DNA of 64,000 bases from positions 88,268,670 to 88,332,669 of the forward strand of contig OY821520.1 of the NCBI GenBank assembly GCA_963682025.1, read 5' to 3'. Below, piece after piece: positions 34,915-46,111 of the stretch (position 1 is its first letter; every line of letters begins with the position of its first letter). Under the pieces are notes generated by a model. It was not told where the DNA came from, did not search any database, and saw only the letters and a list, made by a program, of their open reading frames with translations. The DNA is from Cordilura impudica. Lineage: Eukaryota > Arthropoda > Insecta > Diptera > Scathophagidae. The translations under genes were made by a program, and so were the position numbers.

Positions 34915-35875
34915 ATGCCGCCAATAAGAAGGTCAAACCTTTCACGTCGCAGTCGTAATGCACAACGTTTGAGAACTGTTCGTATGAACGAAACTCCAGA
35001 GGAACGCTCAATGCGAAATGCACACAATCGAGCGAACATGTCGGTACTTCGAGAAATATTATCACAAGAACAACGTGCGGTTGTCCAAACTAGAGACCGA
35101 AATAGACAACAACGTAATCGAAATCAGCAGAGCGTTCAAATAAATGCAAATCGCCAAAGAAGAAGAAACGCCGTGAGTGTCGAATTGGAGCGAGTCGCCT
35201 TCCAATACGACTGCGCGATTGACTATAGCGAACTTCCGTGTGTCTCGATTGGCGCTATGACTGTCGTATGTCAACATTGCTATGCACTGAAGTTTCCTTC
35301 CGAAACACCCGGATTGTGCTGCATGAGTGGTAAAGTAAAATTACCGCCTTTGCCTGATCCACCTGAGCCATTACGCTCATTGATTTACGATAATACACCC
35401 CAATCACGACAATTTTTGACCAGAGCTAAACAATATAACATTTGTTTTCAAATGACATCTTTCGGAGCAAAAGTTAGTCAGGACAATCGCCCATACAATC
35501 CGACAATCAAGGTAAATTCGCTTGATTAAAGTCCAAATTATATTCAGATTAGATTGTAATCTAATTCAACTTTGTCCTTATGATACAGATCCAAGGACAA
35601 ATTCATCATCGCTATGGTTCGTTATTGCCGACAACGAATCAAGATCACAAATTTCTTCAAATGTATTTCATCGGAAATGTGGACAAGGAAATCGATATGC
35701 GCAGTGCAATTCATCAAAACATGGAAAAAGATATCATTAGAATTTTGCAAAACGTATTGCATGAGCACAATGCTTACGTGCGTCAATTCAAAACTGCGTT
35801 GGATACGGATTTGCATTCGGACGATCATCAAATTGTCATTTCCGCTGATAGACGTCCATCATATACGTCAATTTA
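34915..35875 (+). pseudogene. Helitron B protein, N-terminal exons 1 and 2
   Basis: Exon 1 runs from ATG 34915 to 35511 (199 codons): an arginine-rich basic N-terminus, a predicted helical glutamine-rich stretch, then a cysteine cluster (C119, C122, C135, C136) and FQMTSFGAK. A 77-bp intron follows (GT at 35512, AG at 35587-35588), phase 0. Exon 2 starts IQGQIHHRYGSLLP and includes FLQMYFIGNVDKEIDM. After ISADRRP the frame breaks near 35860; the continuing frame gives FNTPTVDEIAIIYVGDP and YPIMFWRGDDGYHINI to about 36065. This is the Helitron-like N-terminal region. The intron position is shared with Helitron A. Confidence 0.85.
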
Positions 35876-36143
35876 ATACACCAACAGTCGATGAAATTGC
35901 TATCATATATGTTGGTGATCCAGTTGGGAGCCGTGACATTGTACTGAAGCGACGAAATAACGGTGAATTGCAGCGCGTGTCCGAGATCTATCCGTCATAC
36001 GATGCACTGCAGTACCCCATAATGTTTTGGCGAGGAGACGATGGATACCACATAAATATCAAAATGTTTAATACTTTAAATGGTTTTTATATTTGTTTTG
36101 ACAGACTTACGGATTGCAACTGAATATTTCTTTTGTATTTTAG

Positions 36144-38518
36144 GTGAGGTCTCAAATAAAAAGGTCAGCTCGATGAATTATTACGCATATCGGCTCATGA
36201 TTCGTCCGGTTGACAATTATTTGTTGCAACTCCGACGTTTACTGCAACAATACATCGTTAATATGTACGTGAAAATCGAAACAGAACGCCTTACCTTCAT
36301 TAGATTTAACCAAACAAAACTTCGCTCGGAAGAGTACATCCACTTGCGTGATGCAATATCTTCGGATAGAAATGCAGCCGATATCGGTCGTGTGACGATT
36401 CTTCCTGCCACTTACATAGGAAGTCCACGGAACATGCACGAATATGCTCAAGATGCGATTACTTATGTACGGAATTATGGGCGCCCCGATTTATTCATAA
36501 CGTTCACGTGTAATCCGAAGTGGAAAGGAATCACGCAGTTGCTTCATCCCGGCCAGACATCGAGTGATCGCCACGACAAAGTAGCACGAGTTTTTAAGCA
36601 GAAACAAACGGTTCTCATTAATTTAATCACAAAGCAGAAGATTTTTGGAGCAGTTAAATGCCGGATGTACTCTGTGGAGTGGCAGAAACGACGACTACCA
36701 CATTCACACATGCTTTTGTGGTTAGTCGACAAACTTCGTCCAGACCAAATTGATGAAATAGTTTCTGCTGAGATTCCCGATCCAGAGACTGACCCAGAAC
36801 TTTTTGAAATCGTCAAGACTCATATGATTCATGGTCCATGCGGTAACCACAATCCACCGTGTATGTCTGAAAATAAATGTACCAAACGCTATCCACGTCC
36901 ATTGGTATCAGACACAATCACTGGCAATGATGGATATCCGCTATATCGACGTCGATCGCCAGCGGATAATGGCAAAACATTCACGATGAATGTCAGAGGA
37001 GCAAGTTTGGCCGTCGACAATAGTTGGATTGTGCCGTACAGGCCCTTTTTGTCGAAAGTCTTGAAGACTCATATCAATGTTGAGGTTTGTTGCTCTATCA
37101 AATCTATCAAATATGTATGCAAATACGTGAATGAAGGCAGTGATATGGCTGTTTTCGGGATTCAGGCTCCTGATAATCATGATGAGGTGCTTCGCTATCA
37201 ATTGGGCAGGTATGTGAACTGCAACGAGGCAGTGTGGCGGATTTTTTCGTTTCCGATTCATGAGCGCACCCCAACTGTCGTCCATTTGGCAGTTCACTTG
37301 GAAAATGGTCAACGTGTATATTTCACGGCAGCCAATGCAGCCCAGCGAGCCAAACTACCACCTGCAACAACATTAACAAATTTTTTCGATACTTGCCGAA
37401 GTGACGAGTTCGCACGAACACTTCTTTATTCTGAAATGCCACGATATTTCACATGGAATGCGTCGTCGAAGAAATTTCAGAGGCGGAAACAAGGTGAAAC
37501 AGTTGTCGGATTCCCTGGTGTTTATGCAAGTGATGCACTTGGTAGAATATACACAGTTCACCCCAAAAATGACGAATGCTTCTATCTGAGAATGGTTTTG
37601 CTGAATGTTCGAGGCCCCACTTCGTTCGAATCGCTGCGTACTGTTGATGGTATTTTGTGTGCGACATATCGAGAAGCCTGCCAACGCATGCAATTGCTTG
37701 AAAACGACAATCATTGGGATTTGACACTGGCAGATGCTACTATGACGGCGCCAGCGAATCAACTCCGAACACTCTTTGCAATCATAATTTCGACATGTTT
37801 TCCATCGAATCCTAAAGATTTGTGGAATAAATACAAGAATGATGTGACCGACGATATTTTGCATCGAATTCGCACTGTGAGATCGGATAATCAACTGGAG
37901 ATGTCAGATGAAATGCGCAACGATAGTTTGATTTTGATCGAGGATATGGATATGTGGCTGCTCATGAGTGGCAATTTGTTGTGCAAATTGGGAATGCCAT
38001 CGCCGAATCGTTCAACGCATGACGCATTTAATCGAGAATTGGAGCGAGAAATGGATTTCGATCGAAACGCATTGAGTCAAGCAGTTCAAATAAATGTGCC
38101 ACTGTTGAATCCAGAACAAAACCAAGTGTATGATGAAATTATGCAAGCAGTCGATAACGGAAATGTCGGATTTTTCTTCCTTGATGCGCCGGGTGGAACT
38201 GGAAAAACATTCCTGATTTCACTGATTTTGGCTACAATTCGATCAAGATCTGAGATTGCTTTGGCACTCGCCTCTTCTGGGATAGCGGCTACGTTGTTAG
38301 AAGGCGGTCGAACAGCTCATTCTGCATTGAAATTACCATTGAATATGCAAGTGGATGATGAACCGATATGCAACATTTCAAAGAACTCTGCGATGGCAAC
38401 AGTATTGCAACAATGCAAGATTATTGTGTGGGACGAGTGTACACTGGCTCACAAATTCGCATTGGAAGCTTTAAATCGCACATTGAAAGATTTACGCGAC
38501 ATTTCGGTGGCGCATTGA
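36144..38518 (+). pseudogene. Helitron B Rep nuclease and helicase, first part
   Basis: An open frame of 812 residues (36080-38518); the homologous part starts near 36150 with VSNKKVSSMNYYAYRLMIR, probably after an intron ending TTTTAG at 36143. Counting from 36080, the metal-binding HUH motif is H208-S-H210 (LPHSHMLLW) and the paired catalytic tyrosines are Y345 and Y349 (KYVCKY). The PIF1-type helicase follows: Walker A GGTGKT at 705-710, Walker B DE at 785-786 (VWDEC). Rep would nick and rejoin single strands while the helicase unwinds the donor. The frame is lost near 38500 by a small indel before HFGGALILLSGDFRQ. All nuclease residues are intact. Confidence 0.93.
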
Positions 38519-39461
38519 TTTTGTTGTCAGGCGATTTCCGTCAAACGCTGCCTGTCATTCCAAGATCAACTCCAGCAGATGAATTGAATGCTTGCCTGAA
38601 GGCGTCGGCTTTATGGCAATACGTGAAGAAATTGCAGTTGAAAACGAACATGCGAGTTGCTTTACGAAGTGACCAGTCCGCTGAGGAGTTCTCTAGGCAA
38701 TTGTTGGCGATGGGTAATGGCGTGATTCCAGTCGAATTAGTTACCGGCTTAATTGAATTTCCACAGAATTTTTGCAGCATTACAACTACGCCGGAAGAGC
38801 TGATTATGAAGGTTTTTTGGAATATCGCGCATAATTATGTTGACCATGATTGGCTGAGTGCACGAGCGATTTTGGCTGCGAAAAACAAGGATGTCGATCA
38901 TTTGAATTTCGTCATTCAAAATGATATCTCCGGTGAGTTGCATTCATACATACCCGTCGACTCCGTGATGGATGAAAACGAAGTCACGAACTATCCGACA
39001 GAATTTTTGAATTCTCTGGATGTACCGGGCTTGCCGCCACACTTTTTGAAATTGAAAGTCGGCTCAATTATAATTTTGTTGCGTAATCTCAATGCACCAA
39101 AACTTTGTAACGGTACGCGTTTGATTGTAAGACACTCAAATCAAATGTCATTCAAGCGACGATTTTGAGGGGAAAATTCAAGGGCGAAGATGTTCTCATT
39201 CCGCGGATTCCTCTTATTGCGAACGATTTGCCATTCGTATTTAAGCGTCTTCAATTTCCGGTGCGTCTCGCCTTCGCTATGACAATTAATAAGGCGCAAG
39301 GACAATCGCTGGATGTTTGTGGAATCAATCTTGAGTTCCCATGTTTTTCACATGGTCAATTGTATGTGGCGTGCTCACGTGTCGGCAAACCTTCCGATTT
39401 GTACGTGTACGCGCCAGAGAACAAAACGAAAAACGTTGTGTACCATAAAGCACTTCAGTGA
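38500..39461 (+). pseudogene. Helitron B helicase, C-terminal part
   Basis: It continues in a new frame with HFGGALILLSGDFRQTLPVIP (helicase motif III) through LPPHFLKLKVGSIIILLRNLN and CNGTRLIV. A second small frameshift follows near 39125. The last frame gives LRGKFKGEDVLIPRIPL, then FAMTINKAQGQSLDVCGI (motif V) and the SRVGKPSDLYVYAP motif VI, ending at TGA 39459-39461. Order and spacing are those of PIF1-like Helitron helicases. The terminal hairpin lies about 190 bp downstream. Confidence 0.92.
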
Positions 39462-39647
39462 AAAAGCGGAAGGTTGGCTGATAAGTCAATCATTGCGGTT
39501 TGATTAAAGCACATCGTTATTCTTTTACTTTAGTTATTTCCATTGTATTTAACACAACTTTTTAATAAAGAATTTGAATTCACTGAGTTATACAAAGCAG
39601 CATGTGCATGCTCGGAATTATTTTTTTCGTTGCATTAACGAATTTAA

Positions 39648-39675
39648 GCGGAACGAAGTTCGCCGGGTCAGCTAG
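39648..39675 (+). other. Helitron B 3' terminal hairpin and CTAG end
   Basis: GCG-G-AAC, loop GAA, GTTCGC forms a short stem with one bulge, followed by CGGGTCAG and CTAG. Helitron 3' hairpins signal termination of the rolling-circle strand transfer. Confidence 0.85.
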
Positions 39676-40130
39676 TAAATAAATATACTATAAGCAGTTG
39701 CTTAAAGTAACCTTGCGCCACAATTTTAAACTTCGCATTCAGTTTCCATTTTTGAAACTTCTATAAATTTGACGTCTCTGCTCAATGGCGATCATTTATT
39801 GAATAAAGTTATTCAATTTTCAAAACTTCTGATTCCTTTAATTTGCAAACGATTCCGTTATATTTGATGTTTACAAAACTTCAAAAAAAAAAAAATTCAA
39901 GCAGTTTTTTCAACTTATTTTTAAAGTATTTGTAGCGTCTTTAAAAAAACTTCTAAATTAAAAAATTTTAAATTGAAATAAAAAATGAATTTACTCCCCA
40001 AAAAACGTAAACATTGGGGAATTTTTTTCATCATCAAAAAATTCCCCGATCCCATACAAATTTTTGGCGAGAAAGTTAAGTTTTTTGAGGAATTTCTTCA
40101 TTGGGCACTAAGTACTCACCGCATAGTGAA

Positions 40131-41292
40131 CCATTTTTCAAGTCAAAGGCCTTTGGATTCCGGGCAAGACCAGTTAAAAACAGCTAGTAGATATATAAAT
40201 TTTGTTAACAGAGCAAATCCCACTCTGAGCAGCTTATTTGCCAAAACTAAAAACAAAACAAGTAAGAAAATTATAGTCGGTCTAGACCGACTATACGATA
40301 CCATATACCATGCGTTTAGAGACCCTATCTCTTAGACCCAACTAACTGGATATAGAAAATAAGCATAACCAAATTTGAGTGGGATTTTTATTAATTTTTT
40401 TGGCTGCAGATATGAAAAAGTTCATATCCGATGCTATATCTATATGGGGACAACGCCCAAAAATGGACCGGTCCTGGCCATGGTTGGTAAAGCGTCTTGT
40501 ATTTTGCAAAAATATATACAAGCAAAATTGGAGAAGAATCAGTGCAATATTTTTGTTTTTTGATAGATTTAAGTGAATATCGCGAAGAAGCTCTATATGG
40601 GACCTATGACTAAGTGTGTTTGCCTTTAGGGATCATGTTTGGACTACTCATTAATGGATGTAATAAACGCATATAAACTCAATTTGACTAAAATCTATAT
40701 GACAATTTGGATCTTATGGCAATTTATGTCGATTTCATAGGGATCATTTGTATGGGGGCTAGGTCTGAACATGGCCGATTCTCACCAATTTCAATAGCGT
40801 TTATTCTACGGCCGATAAAAGCTTATATACCAAATTTCATCAAAATACATTCATATTTGCGACCTGCAGTTTGATTAAAAAGTTTACATGGACGGACGGA
40901 CGGACATCGTTATATGGAATCAGATAGTGATTCTGATTCGATCGGTATAATAAAAGACGGGTCTAGGTCAAATATTTTTGGTTGTTACAAACAGCAGCAC
41001 AAAGACATTATACCCAAACCACATAGTGGTATAGGGTATAATAAATAAAGACGAACAATTAAACATTGCATATGAGATCAGGTGCAGTTGTGAGGGAAAG
41101 TACGTAGGAGCGACAAAGAGAATGTTAAAAGCGAGACTAAATGAATACAAGTTTGACACAGGGAAGAAGAAAACTAACACAGCTCTTGCGCAACACGTTT
41201 AAGATAATAACCACAAACCAAATTTCGATGACATCAAAATCTTAAACAAAGAAAGTAGAGGGAGTATAAGATTTACTCTCGAAAGTTTAGGA
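40131..41292 (+). pseudogene. Penelope-like element remnant with GIY-YIG endonuclease, split
   Basis: The left piece (40140-40253) translates NPTLSSLFAKTKNK. The right piece (41046-41292) continues KDEQLNIAYEIRCSCEGKYV, GATKRMLKARLNEY, TALAQHV, a stop, then NFDDIKILNKES and FTLESLGI. This is the reverse-transcriptase end plus GIY-YIG endonuclease of Penelope-like retroelements; the YIG motif reads YVG, and the arginine and glutamate regions are recognisable. The two pieces are separated by a DINE-like insertion of about 790 bp. Stops follow AQHV. Only the 3' end survives, as is common for these elements. Confidence 0.75.
40254..41045 (-). mobile_element. DINE-1-like interspersed element inserted in Penelope remnant
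   Basis: Reverse orientation of the copy at 49233-50020. It begins AACAAGTAAG and a perfect 24-bp palindrome at 40272-40295. It contains a GGAC microsatellite core (40890-40905, GTCC on the other strand) and ends CCACATAGTGGTATAGGGTATAA. Outside are TKNK and KDEQ codons of the interrupted Penelope relic. No coding capacity. Confidence 0.75.
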
Positions 41293-42569
41293 ATTCGAAA
41301 AAAAGTTATTATTATTATTTTATTATTTTTATTTATAAATTCAATAGCTATCACAACAAGAAAAAAATCTTATAAATTACAGCGACAGCAAGTAAAAGCT
41401 TTCAAGTTTCTATTACTTCAATTTAATTTCAAAATACAATTTGTATATAAAATTTAAAAATAATAAACATACAAATTGAAAAACAAACATATAAAATTTT
41501 AAATTGAAAACATTTAATATATTTGAAACAAATTTAAAAGTCCCTTATTAAAGCATCATATGTTGCTAAGCAATTGTGTATATGATGGTAGGTCGTTGCA
41601 AAGACCGGTTGTATAATTGAAAAATTTTTCTTAGTCGGATTTATCTTTTTTTTAATTTTGCGATAGCTTCAACATGCGTCTACACTTTAATAAACTGAAA
41701 CTTTAGATATAAGTATAAAACATAAAAACCTGTAACAAAATATTGCGCATACATTAAGGTGTCGAAAGCAGATGTCACTTGGCTGGAATATGTGTGGTAA
41801 GGTTATAACATCAACTGCTATTGCATATGTGTACCACTGCCACTATCAGTATTAAGCTACCTCTACTATACTGCAACCACTACAGAACTAGTAGTACTGC
41901 TACAACAACTATGAATACTACCACAACGAGTAGTGCTACACAATATTTTACATATTTGTTGTTGTTTTTTTAATTCTCTTGTTTTATTTAAGTGTATGTA
42001 GCAAGTGAAAAACATATTGAAAATACTGGTATTTGTGTTTGTGCTGCAATTTTATGTGCCTGCTTTCATATTATTGTTTATATTGCCAACATACCAACAC
42101 ATCAGTTGCTGAGTTGTGTTTTTCTGCTCTCTATGAAAGGATGGTGATATATATTTTTTTTTAGTTTCGTTCTTAACATATCAAAATGGAGTTTACACGT
42201 GCTTTGTGCAATTCTGAGAATAGTTAAGCATAAGAGATTGTCTGTTAGTCAATTTGAATAACGAAAAAATCCTCAGCGCACTGTGTATATTACCCCAAAC
42301 GTAGGTTCGAATTCAAATAACAAAAATAATTGAAATTAATACATATGTATGTATATCTTAGTGAAATTTGGTAAATATACACATAAAATAAATTCTTTGT
42401 GGCTATCGAATTCTGAGTTGATTGTAATTAAAATTCTATTATCTTATTAAAAATTATTTAGTAAAAATTTCTGTCGATACAACCGAAAATTAAGTTGTTT
42501 AACTTTACATCATTTCGGCTTGCGAATTTCATTTCTGAATGTATGAATTTATTAGACTATTAATGTATA
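41293..42569. other. AT-rich DNA without recognisable gene
   Basis: Includes a degenerate CTACTAC/TACCACTAC trinucleotide-rich stretch near 41830-41945. No supported gene. Confidence 0.55.
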
Positions 42570-43123
42570 CTAGCAAGCCCTCGAAATTCGAGCGCAAATT
42601 CTTAAAAGTATGCTAATCAATTATAGCCAATTCAAAAATCAACGTAAAAAAGAAATGTATCTTTATTACAAACACATTAACAAATTTAATAAACACTCAC
42701 ATAGCATACATATAATTTTATGTATGTGTTAGCAGCAACTTCAAATACATTTTTTTTTTTTTTTAATTAATCAACACTCAGGGGATGCGTCCTACAGATG
42801 CAGTGTATTGTGTTGATCTCAGGAAAATAGGTTAAGGAGGAAAGAGGGAGTAGTGTGTTCATTTTTTTTTTGCAGCGACAGAACAAAGCCTCTGGTGGGA
42901 ATCGAACCCACGACTCCTCGCATGATAGGCGAGCACGCCACCTACTCACCTGCCGGGGCGCTTAATTTACTCAAAATAAAGGAAAAAATTTAAAAATATG
43001 TAAATCTGCAAAACGGGTAAAAAGAAATATCTTTCAAATAATATACGTTTGATCAAAATCGGGATAAAACGGAAGAACAAAGAATCAGTCACAAGAAGTC
43101 ATCTAGCCTATTAACATTATAGA
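42570..43123 (-). mobile_element. Non-autonomous Helitron C (contains a SINE)
   Basis: On the minus strand it starts TCTATAATG at 43123, running downward, and ends in CTAG at 42573-42570 before a T. The stem TTCGAGCG.. / CGAATTTCGAGGGC precedes the end. It contains the tRNA-derived SINE at 42749-42960. Without the SINE it is about 340 bp. Its 5' end abuts Helitron D exactly. Confidence 0.7.
42749..42960 (-). mobile_element. tRNA-derived SINE with A tail
   Basis: The minus strand opens with a tRNA-like head (42960 down to about 42888). It has a box-A-like stretch GGTGAGTAGGTGGCG, an anticodon stem CTCGC/GCGAG enclosing CTATCAT, and a box B, GGTTCGATTCC. About 120 bp of tRNA-unrelated body follows, ending in a run of A (T15 or so on the plus strand at 42749-42765). 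The acceptor stem pairs poorly, so it is a SINE head or tRNA pseudogene, not a working tRNA. No clear target duplication. Confidence 0.75.
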
Positions 43124-43572
43124 CTAGATGTAGCCCGGTGTGCTTCGCTACCCGCTCCCCCCGAATCGTAATGAAAGGGCTCACGCAAATTCCCAAGGCT
43201 CTCACTATTACAGTAATTCAGATATATCACATTCAATATTAAGTTTGTATGGGGGTGCCACGCGCATTGTCCAATCCCGCCTGTTCTTTTGTCTGACTAC
43301 ACACGTTAATAAAAGATGACCTGAGACAAATTTGCAAAGCTCTCTCTATCACAGTACTTAATATATATGATATTAAAAATTTACTTTGTATGGGAGGTGT
43401 CACGCCCACTAAAAATATTTAAAAAGGATACAGACTGCAGCACTTTCCATATCCGCAGTAAGACTCTGTGAAAATTTCAGGAAGTTTAGATGTGTAGTTG
43501 CGGTGACTACCTCCTACTAACAAACAAACAAACAAACAAACACATATTACATCTTTATAATATTAGTTTGGA
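43124..43572 (-). mobile_element. Non-autonomous Helitron D, 449 bp
   Basis: On the minus strand: A, then TCCAAACTAATATTATAAAG at 43572, a run of GTTT repeats (43520-43545), and a hairpin region GTAGCGAAGCACACCGGGCTAC. It ends in CTAG at 43127-43124 before T. The hairpin and CTAG-T end match Helitrons. It inserted between the A and T at the 5' edge of Helitron C, giving a CTAG|TC junction. Confidence 0.75.
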
Positions 43573-43592
43573 TTAGCATATCTAGCACTTCC

Positions 43593-45190
43593 ATGGATAT
43601 CAGAAAAGGTTTATCTGCCAGAGGATATGAAAATATACAAAACACTATAAACTCTATAAAAAATTTAGTTGTGCAGCACAGTGAAAAAATTCGTGCAATT
43701 ATTATTAAAGAGTTAGAATCTCAAATTCGTTTGGGACAAAGATTTAGTCATACATTTGATGAATGTACGTTGGTCAAATATCGATATTATTTAAATATAA
43801 ATGTTCACGCTGACATCAAGAAATTCTAGAACCTAGGACTACTTCACTTGCAGGGATGATTGCCTGCAGAAAAGTGTGTTGCCCTTGCTGAAGAAAAGCC
43901 TAAATTATTCAAAGTTTCCTTAAATGCACACATCGTGTGCATTAGATCCGATGGTTCATCTGTCATGACCAAAGTTGGAAAATTGATTTGTGCAAGGCAA
44001 CAAATTTGCTTAGTTCACGGAATTCAATACATCAAAATTTAGAAAATGAAGATGAACTTAACACCATAGATAAATCTGATGCAGAACATTCAAATGCTAA
44101 CGAAGATGGTAACTAGTATACAAGTGATGAAAATGACAGTGATCTTGATGATTCAACAAAACAATACAGTTTACTGTTTAATTATTCACGAGCAGATAGG
44201 TCCATTGTTAAAGTAAAATAAGAAAAGTTGTGAAGCTATTAAGATGTTGGCCAATGTAAAATGATAAAGCATTACAGAACTATGTTAAAGAACAATTTGG
44301 AAAGGAACTACATTCTAAAACACGTTGGCATAGCTTACTTGCTTTTCTAGAATACTTTGTTCAGTTTAACAACTGCATACAAAAGACTTTGACTGATTTA
44401 AATACAAATGCCGAAATATCAATTTCGGTAATTGATTTTTCTTTAATATCATCAGTTATTTCAGTTCTTCCAATCAAATTAGCTGTTGAAGTTTGTTGTC
44501 GTCAAGGCGCTACTCTTCCTAGCGCAGATGCAGCTTTACAATATATGTTTGATCAATTGACAGAACAGAATTCTGTTTTATGAATTCAAGGCAGAGCTTA
44601 TTATTCGTATAAAACAAAGGCATACTGATTTATGGAGTCTACTGCAAGACCTGCAGAATCCTACTGAATAAGAAGATGATGACGAAGATGGAATTTTTAA
44701 TCGAATTAACAAAGTAACAATTATAAAAATAATTATAAATTTATTAGAACGCTTATCTAATATCGATGATGACAATATTGAAAACATAGGAGCCCTTCCA
44801 TCGACGTTTCCGATTCATCTGCTGATTCTGAGCGAGAAATTCTAATTTCGATGACAATAAAAGAAAAACTAGATATGGCAATTTCCAAGGAAGTTAATGT
44901 GATGAGGACTCCGAGTTGAATTTCAAAAACGATGAATTCTAAATTACTTTATAAAGTTATGAAACAGAAATTAGCTTACTTCGAAGTAAAAATTATAAGA
45001 GGAAAAAATTTTCAACTATTATAAGACTGCCTTATGTCCATACCACCAACTAGCGACGAGTAAGAATGAGCCTTTTCAGCAGCAGTGCTATTGTGCACAA
45101 AAATTCGATTCAGCTTAAGCGACAAAACTCTTGATAATTTAAAATTTTTTAGGTCATATTTTAAAGGCAATTACCACCACAATAGGACAT
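43593..45190 (+). pseudogene. hAT-superfamily transposase, degenerate
   Basis: In order and across frames: RFSHTFDECTLVKYRYYLNINVH (first catalytic aspartate region, near 43740); LPAEKCVALAEEKPKLF (43860-43910); HIVCIRSDGSSVMTKVGKLI (second aspartate, near 43930-43990); QICLVHGIQ; then acidic spacer DSDLDDSTKQY. Later: KTRWHSLLAFLEYF (44320-44360), KLAVEVCCRQGATLPSADAAL (44480-44540), and the C-terminal dimerisation block with AFSAA, CTKIRFSLSDKTLDNLKFFRSYF (45070-45165). At least six stops or frameshifts. The N-terminal BED finger is missing, cut off where Helitron D ends. A region rich in GGTATT motifs near 45385-45470 may include the element's 3' end. Confidence 0.85.
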
Positions 45191-45716
45191 AGGACTTATT
45201 ATACTTTCGTATTATTAATTATTTCATTACTCTTTTTTATTTTAAATTTTTTTTCTCTTTTGTGCCACTTAAAAAAAAGTTTATTGTTTTGAATTATACA
45301 TTATTGAATTAAATATGTAATTTTGTTTTTAATTTTTTTTTCTATTTTTTGCAATGCAGTTTAGCCTTTTTTGTTTTTTTAAATACCAGTATTAATTCCT
45401 GGATCCCGGTATTAATATAATGAAATACCGAAATACCGATTTTGAAAATTTGGTCCGGTATTAAGAGCTGAATATAATTCCCTCTAGTGAGACTCACTGC
45501 ATATCCGACAATGTAGTTCAACTAGTTTTTGAACTCAACCACTAATTGAGTGATTTTCTGGCAAAGTTTAATGTGAATCGGGAAGTCTGCAGCATGCACG
45601 TTTCTTTTTATTTTATTTTAATAAGGCAAAATTTAAATCGTTTTTTGGAATTGGGTACAGGTCGTAACTGTATGGTGACACCAACTTGTGCAGATAAGAT
45701 ACTTATCATTACTAAT
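45191..45716. other. AT-rich DNA, probable hAT 3' flank
   Basis: Contains CCGGTATTAATA and AAATACCGAAATACCG motifs, possibly the end of the hAT element. No target duplication was found. The frame at 45546-45794 has no recognisable motif. Confidence 0.45.
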
Positions 45717-46111
45717 GCCGTTTTCTTTTCTGACAAAAAATGTCGCCCTATATTTGCCCTTTTTTCGAAAAGTGTATTTCTTTATATATTCTGAATTAAA
45801 AGCTACCTTATCTTATACATCAATCGATAGGTCTCAAAGTCGAGCCATCGCAAATCACAAAAATTCCAGCCATTGACTTCTTTCAGGTCATAGTGTGAGA
45901 ATATTTCCCCATTGTTCCCCTTTTTTGAATATTTTCACCCTATGACTTCCAAGAGGATAATAATCAAAATTTTTTTGCATTTATGAATACAGCACTTTGA
46001 GGCCTTTCGATTAATATGTAATGTTGCTCTTAATTCAGAATATATAAAAAAATACATTTTTCCAAAAAAGGGCAAAAAAGGGCAACAGTTTTTGTCAGAA
46101 AAGAAAACGGC
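45717..46111. mobile_element. 395-bp palindromic MITE
   Basis: GCCGTTTTCTTTTCTGAC at 45717 is inverted at 46111 (GTCAGAAAAGAAAACGGC). Inverted similarity continues through GGGCAAA motifs, ATTCAGAATATA and CTTTGAGGCC to within about 75 bp of the centre, so it is nearly palindromic throughout. ATAAGATACTT occurs just right of the element (46112-46122) and 14 bp left of it (45693-45703). No gene. Confidence 0.75.

Larger units (their letters stand above)
34668..39675 (+). mobile_element. Helitron B, both termini present, coding region frameshifted
   Basis: It begins TCTATATTTATAAAAG at 34668 after an A and ends CTAG at 39672-39675 before a T. A 16-bp hairpin (39648-39663) lies just upstream of the end. 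These are the textbook termini of rolling-circle Helitrons. The 5,008-bp element codes on the plus strand for an N-terminal domain, an HUH/Y2 Rep and a PIF1-type helicase. One spliceable intron and probably a second are visible. Three frameshifts (near 35860, 38500 and 39125) make this copy inactive as read. Confidence 0.93.
34274..40131. mobile_element. TTCCCC-rich terminal-inverted-repeat element holding Helitron B
   Basis: GGTACTTAGTCCCCAATGAA at the left (from about 34274) is matched inverted at 40095-40131 (GAGTACTTAGTGCCCAATGAA when read inward), about 42 bp with several mismatches. Several TTCCCC or GGGGAA motifs continue inward on both sides. With the 5,008-bp Helitron removed it is about 0.85 kb and non-coding. 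No target duplication could be set with confidence. Confidence 0.55.

Noticed and set aside
36544..37894. Long minus-strand frames opposite the Helitron Rep/helicase
   Set aside because: Shadows of the strongly supported plus-strand coding region; no motifs.
42888..42960. Functional tRNA gene on the minus strand
   Set aside because: Acceptor stem mismatched, followed by a SINE body and A tail.
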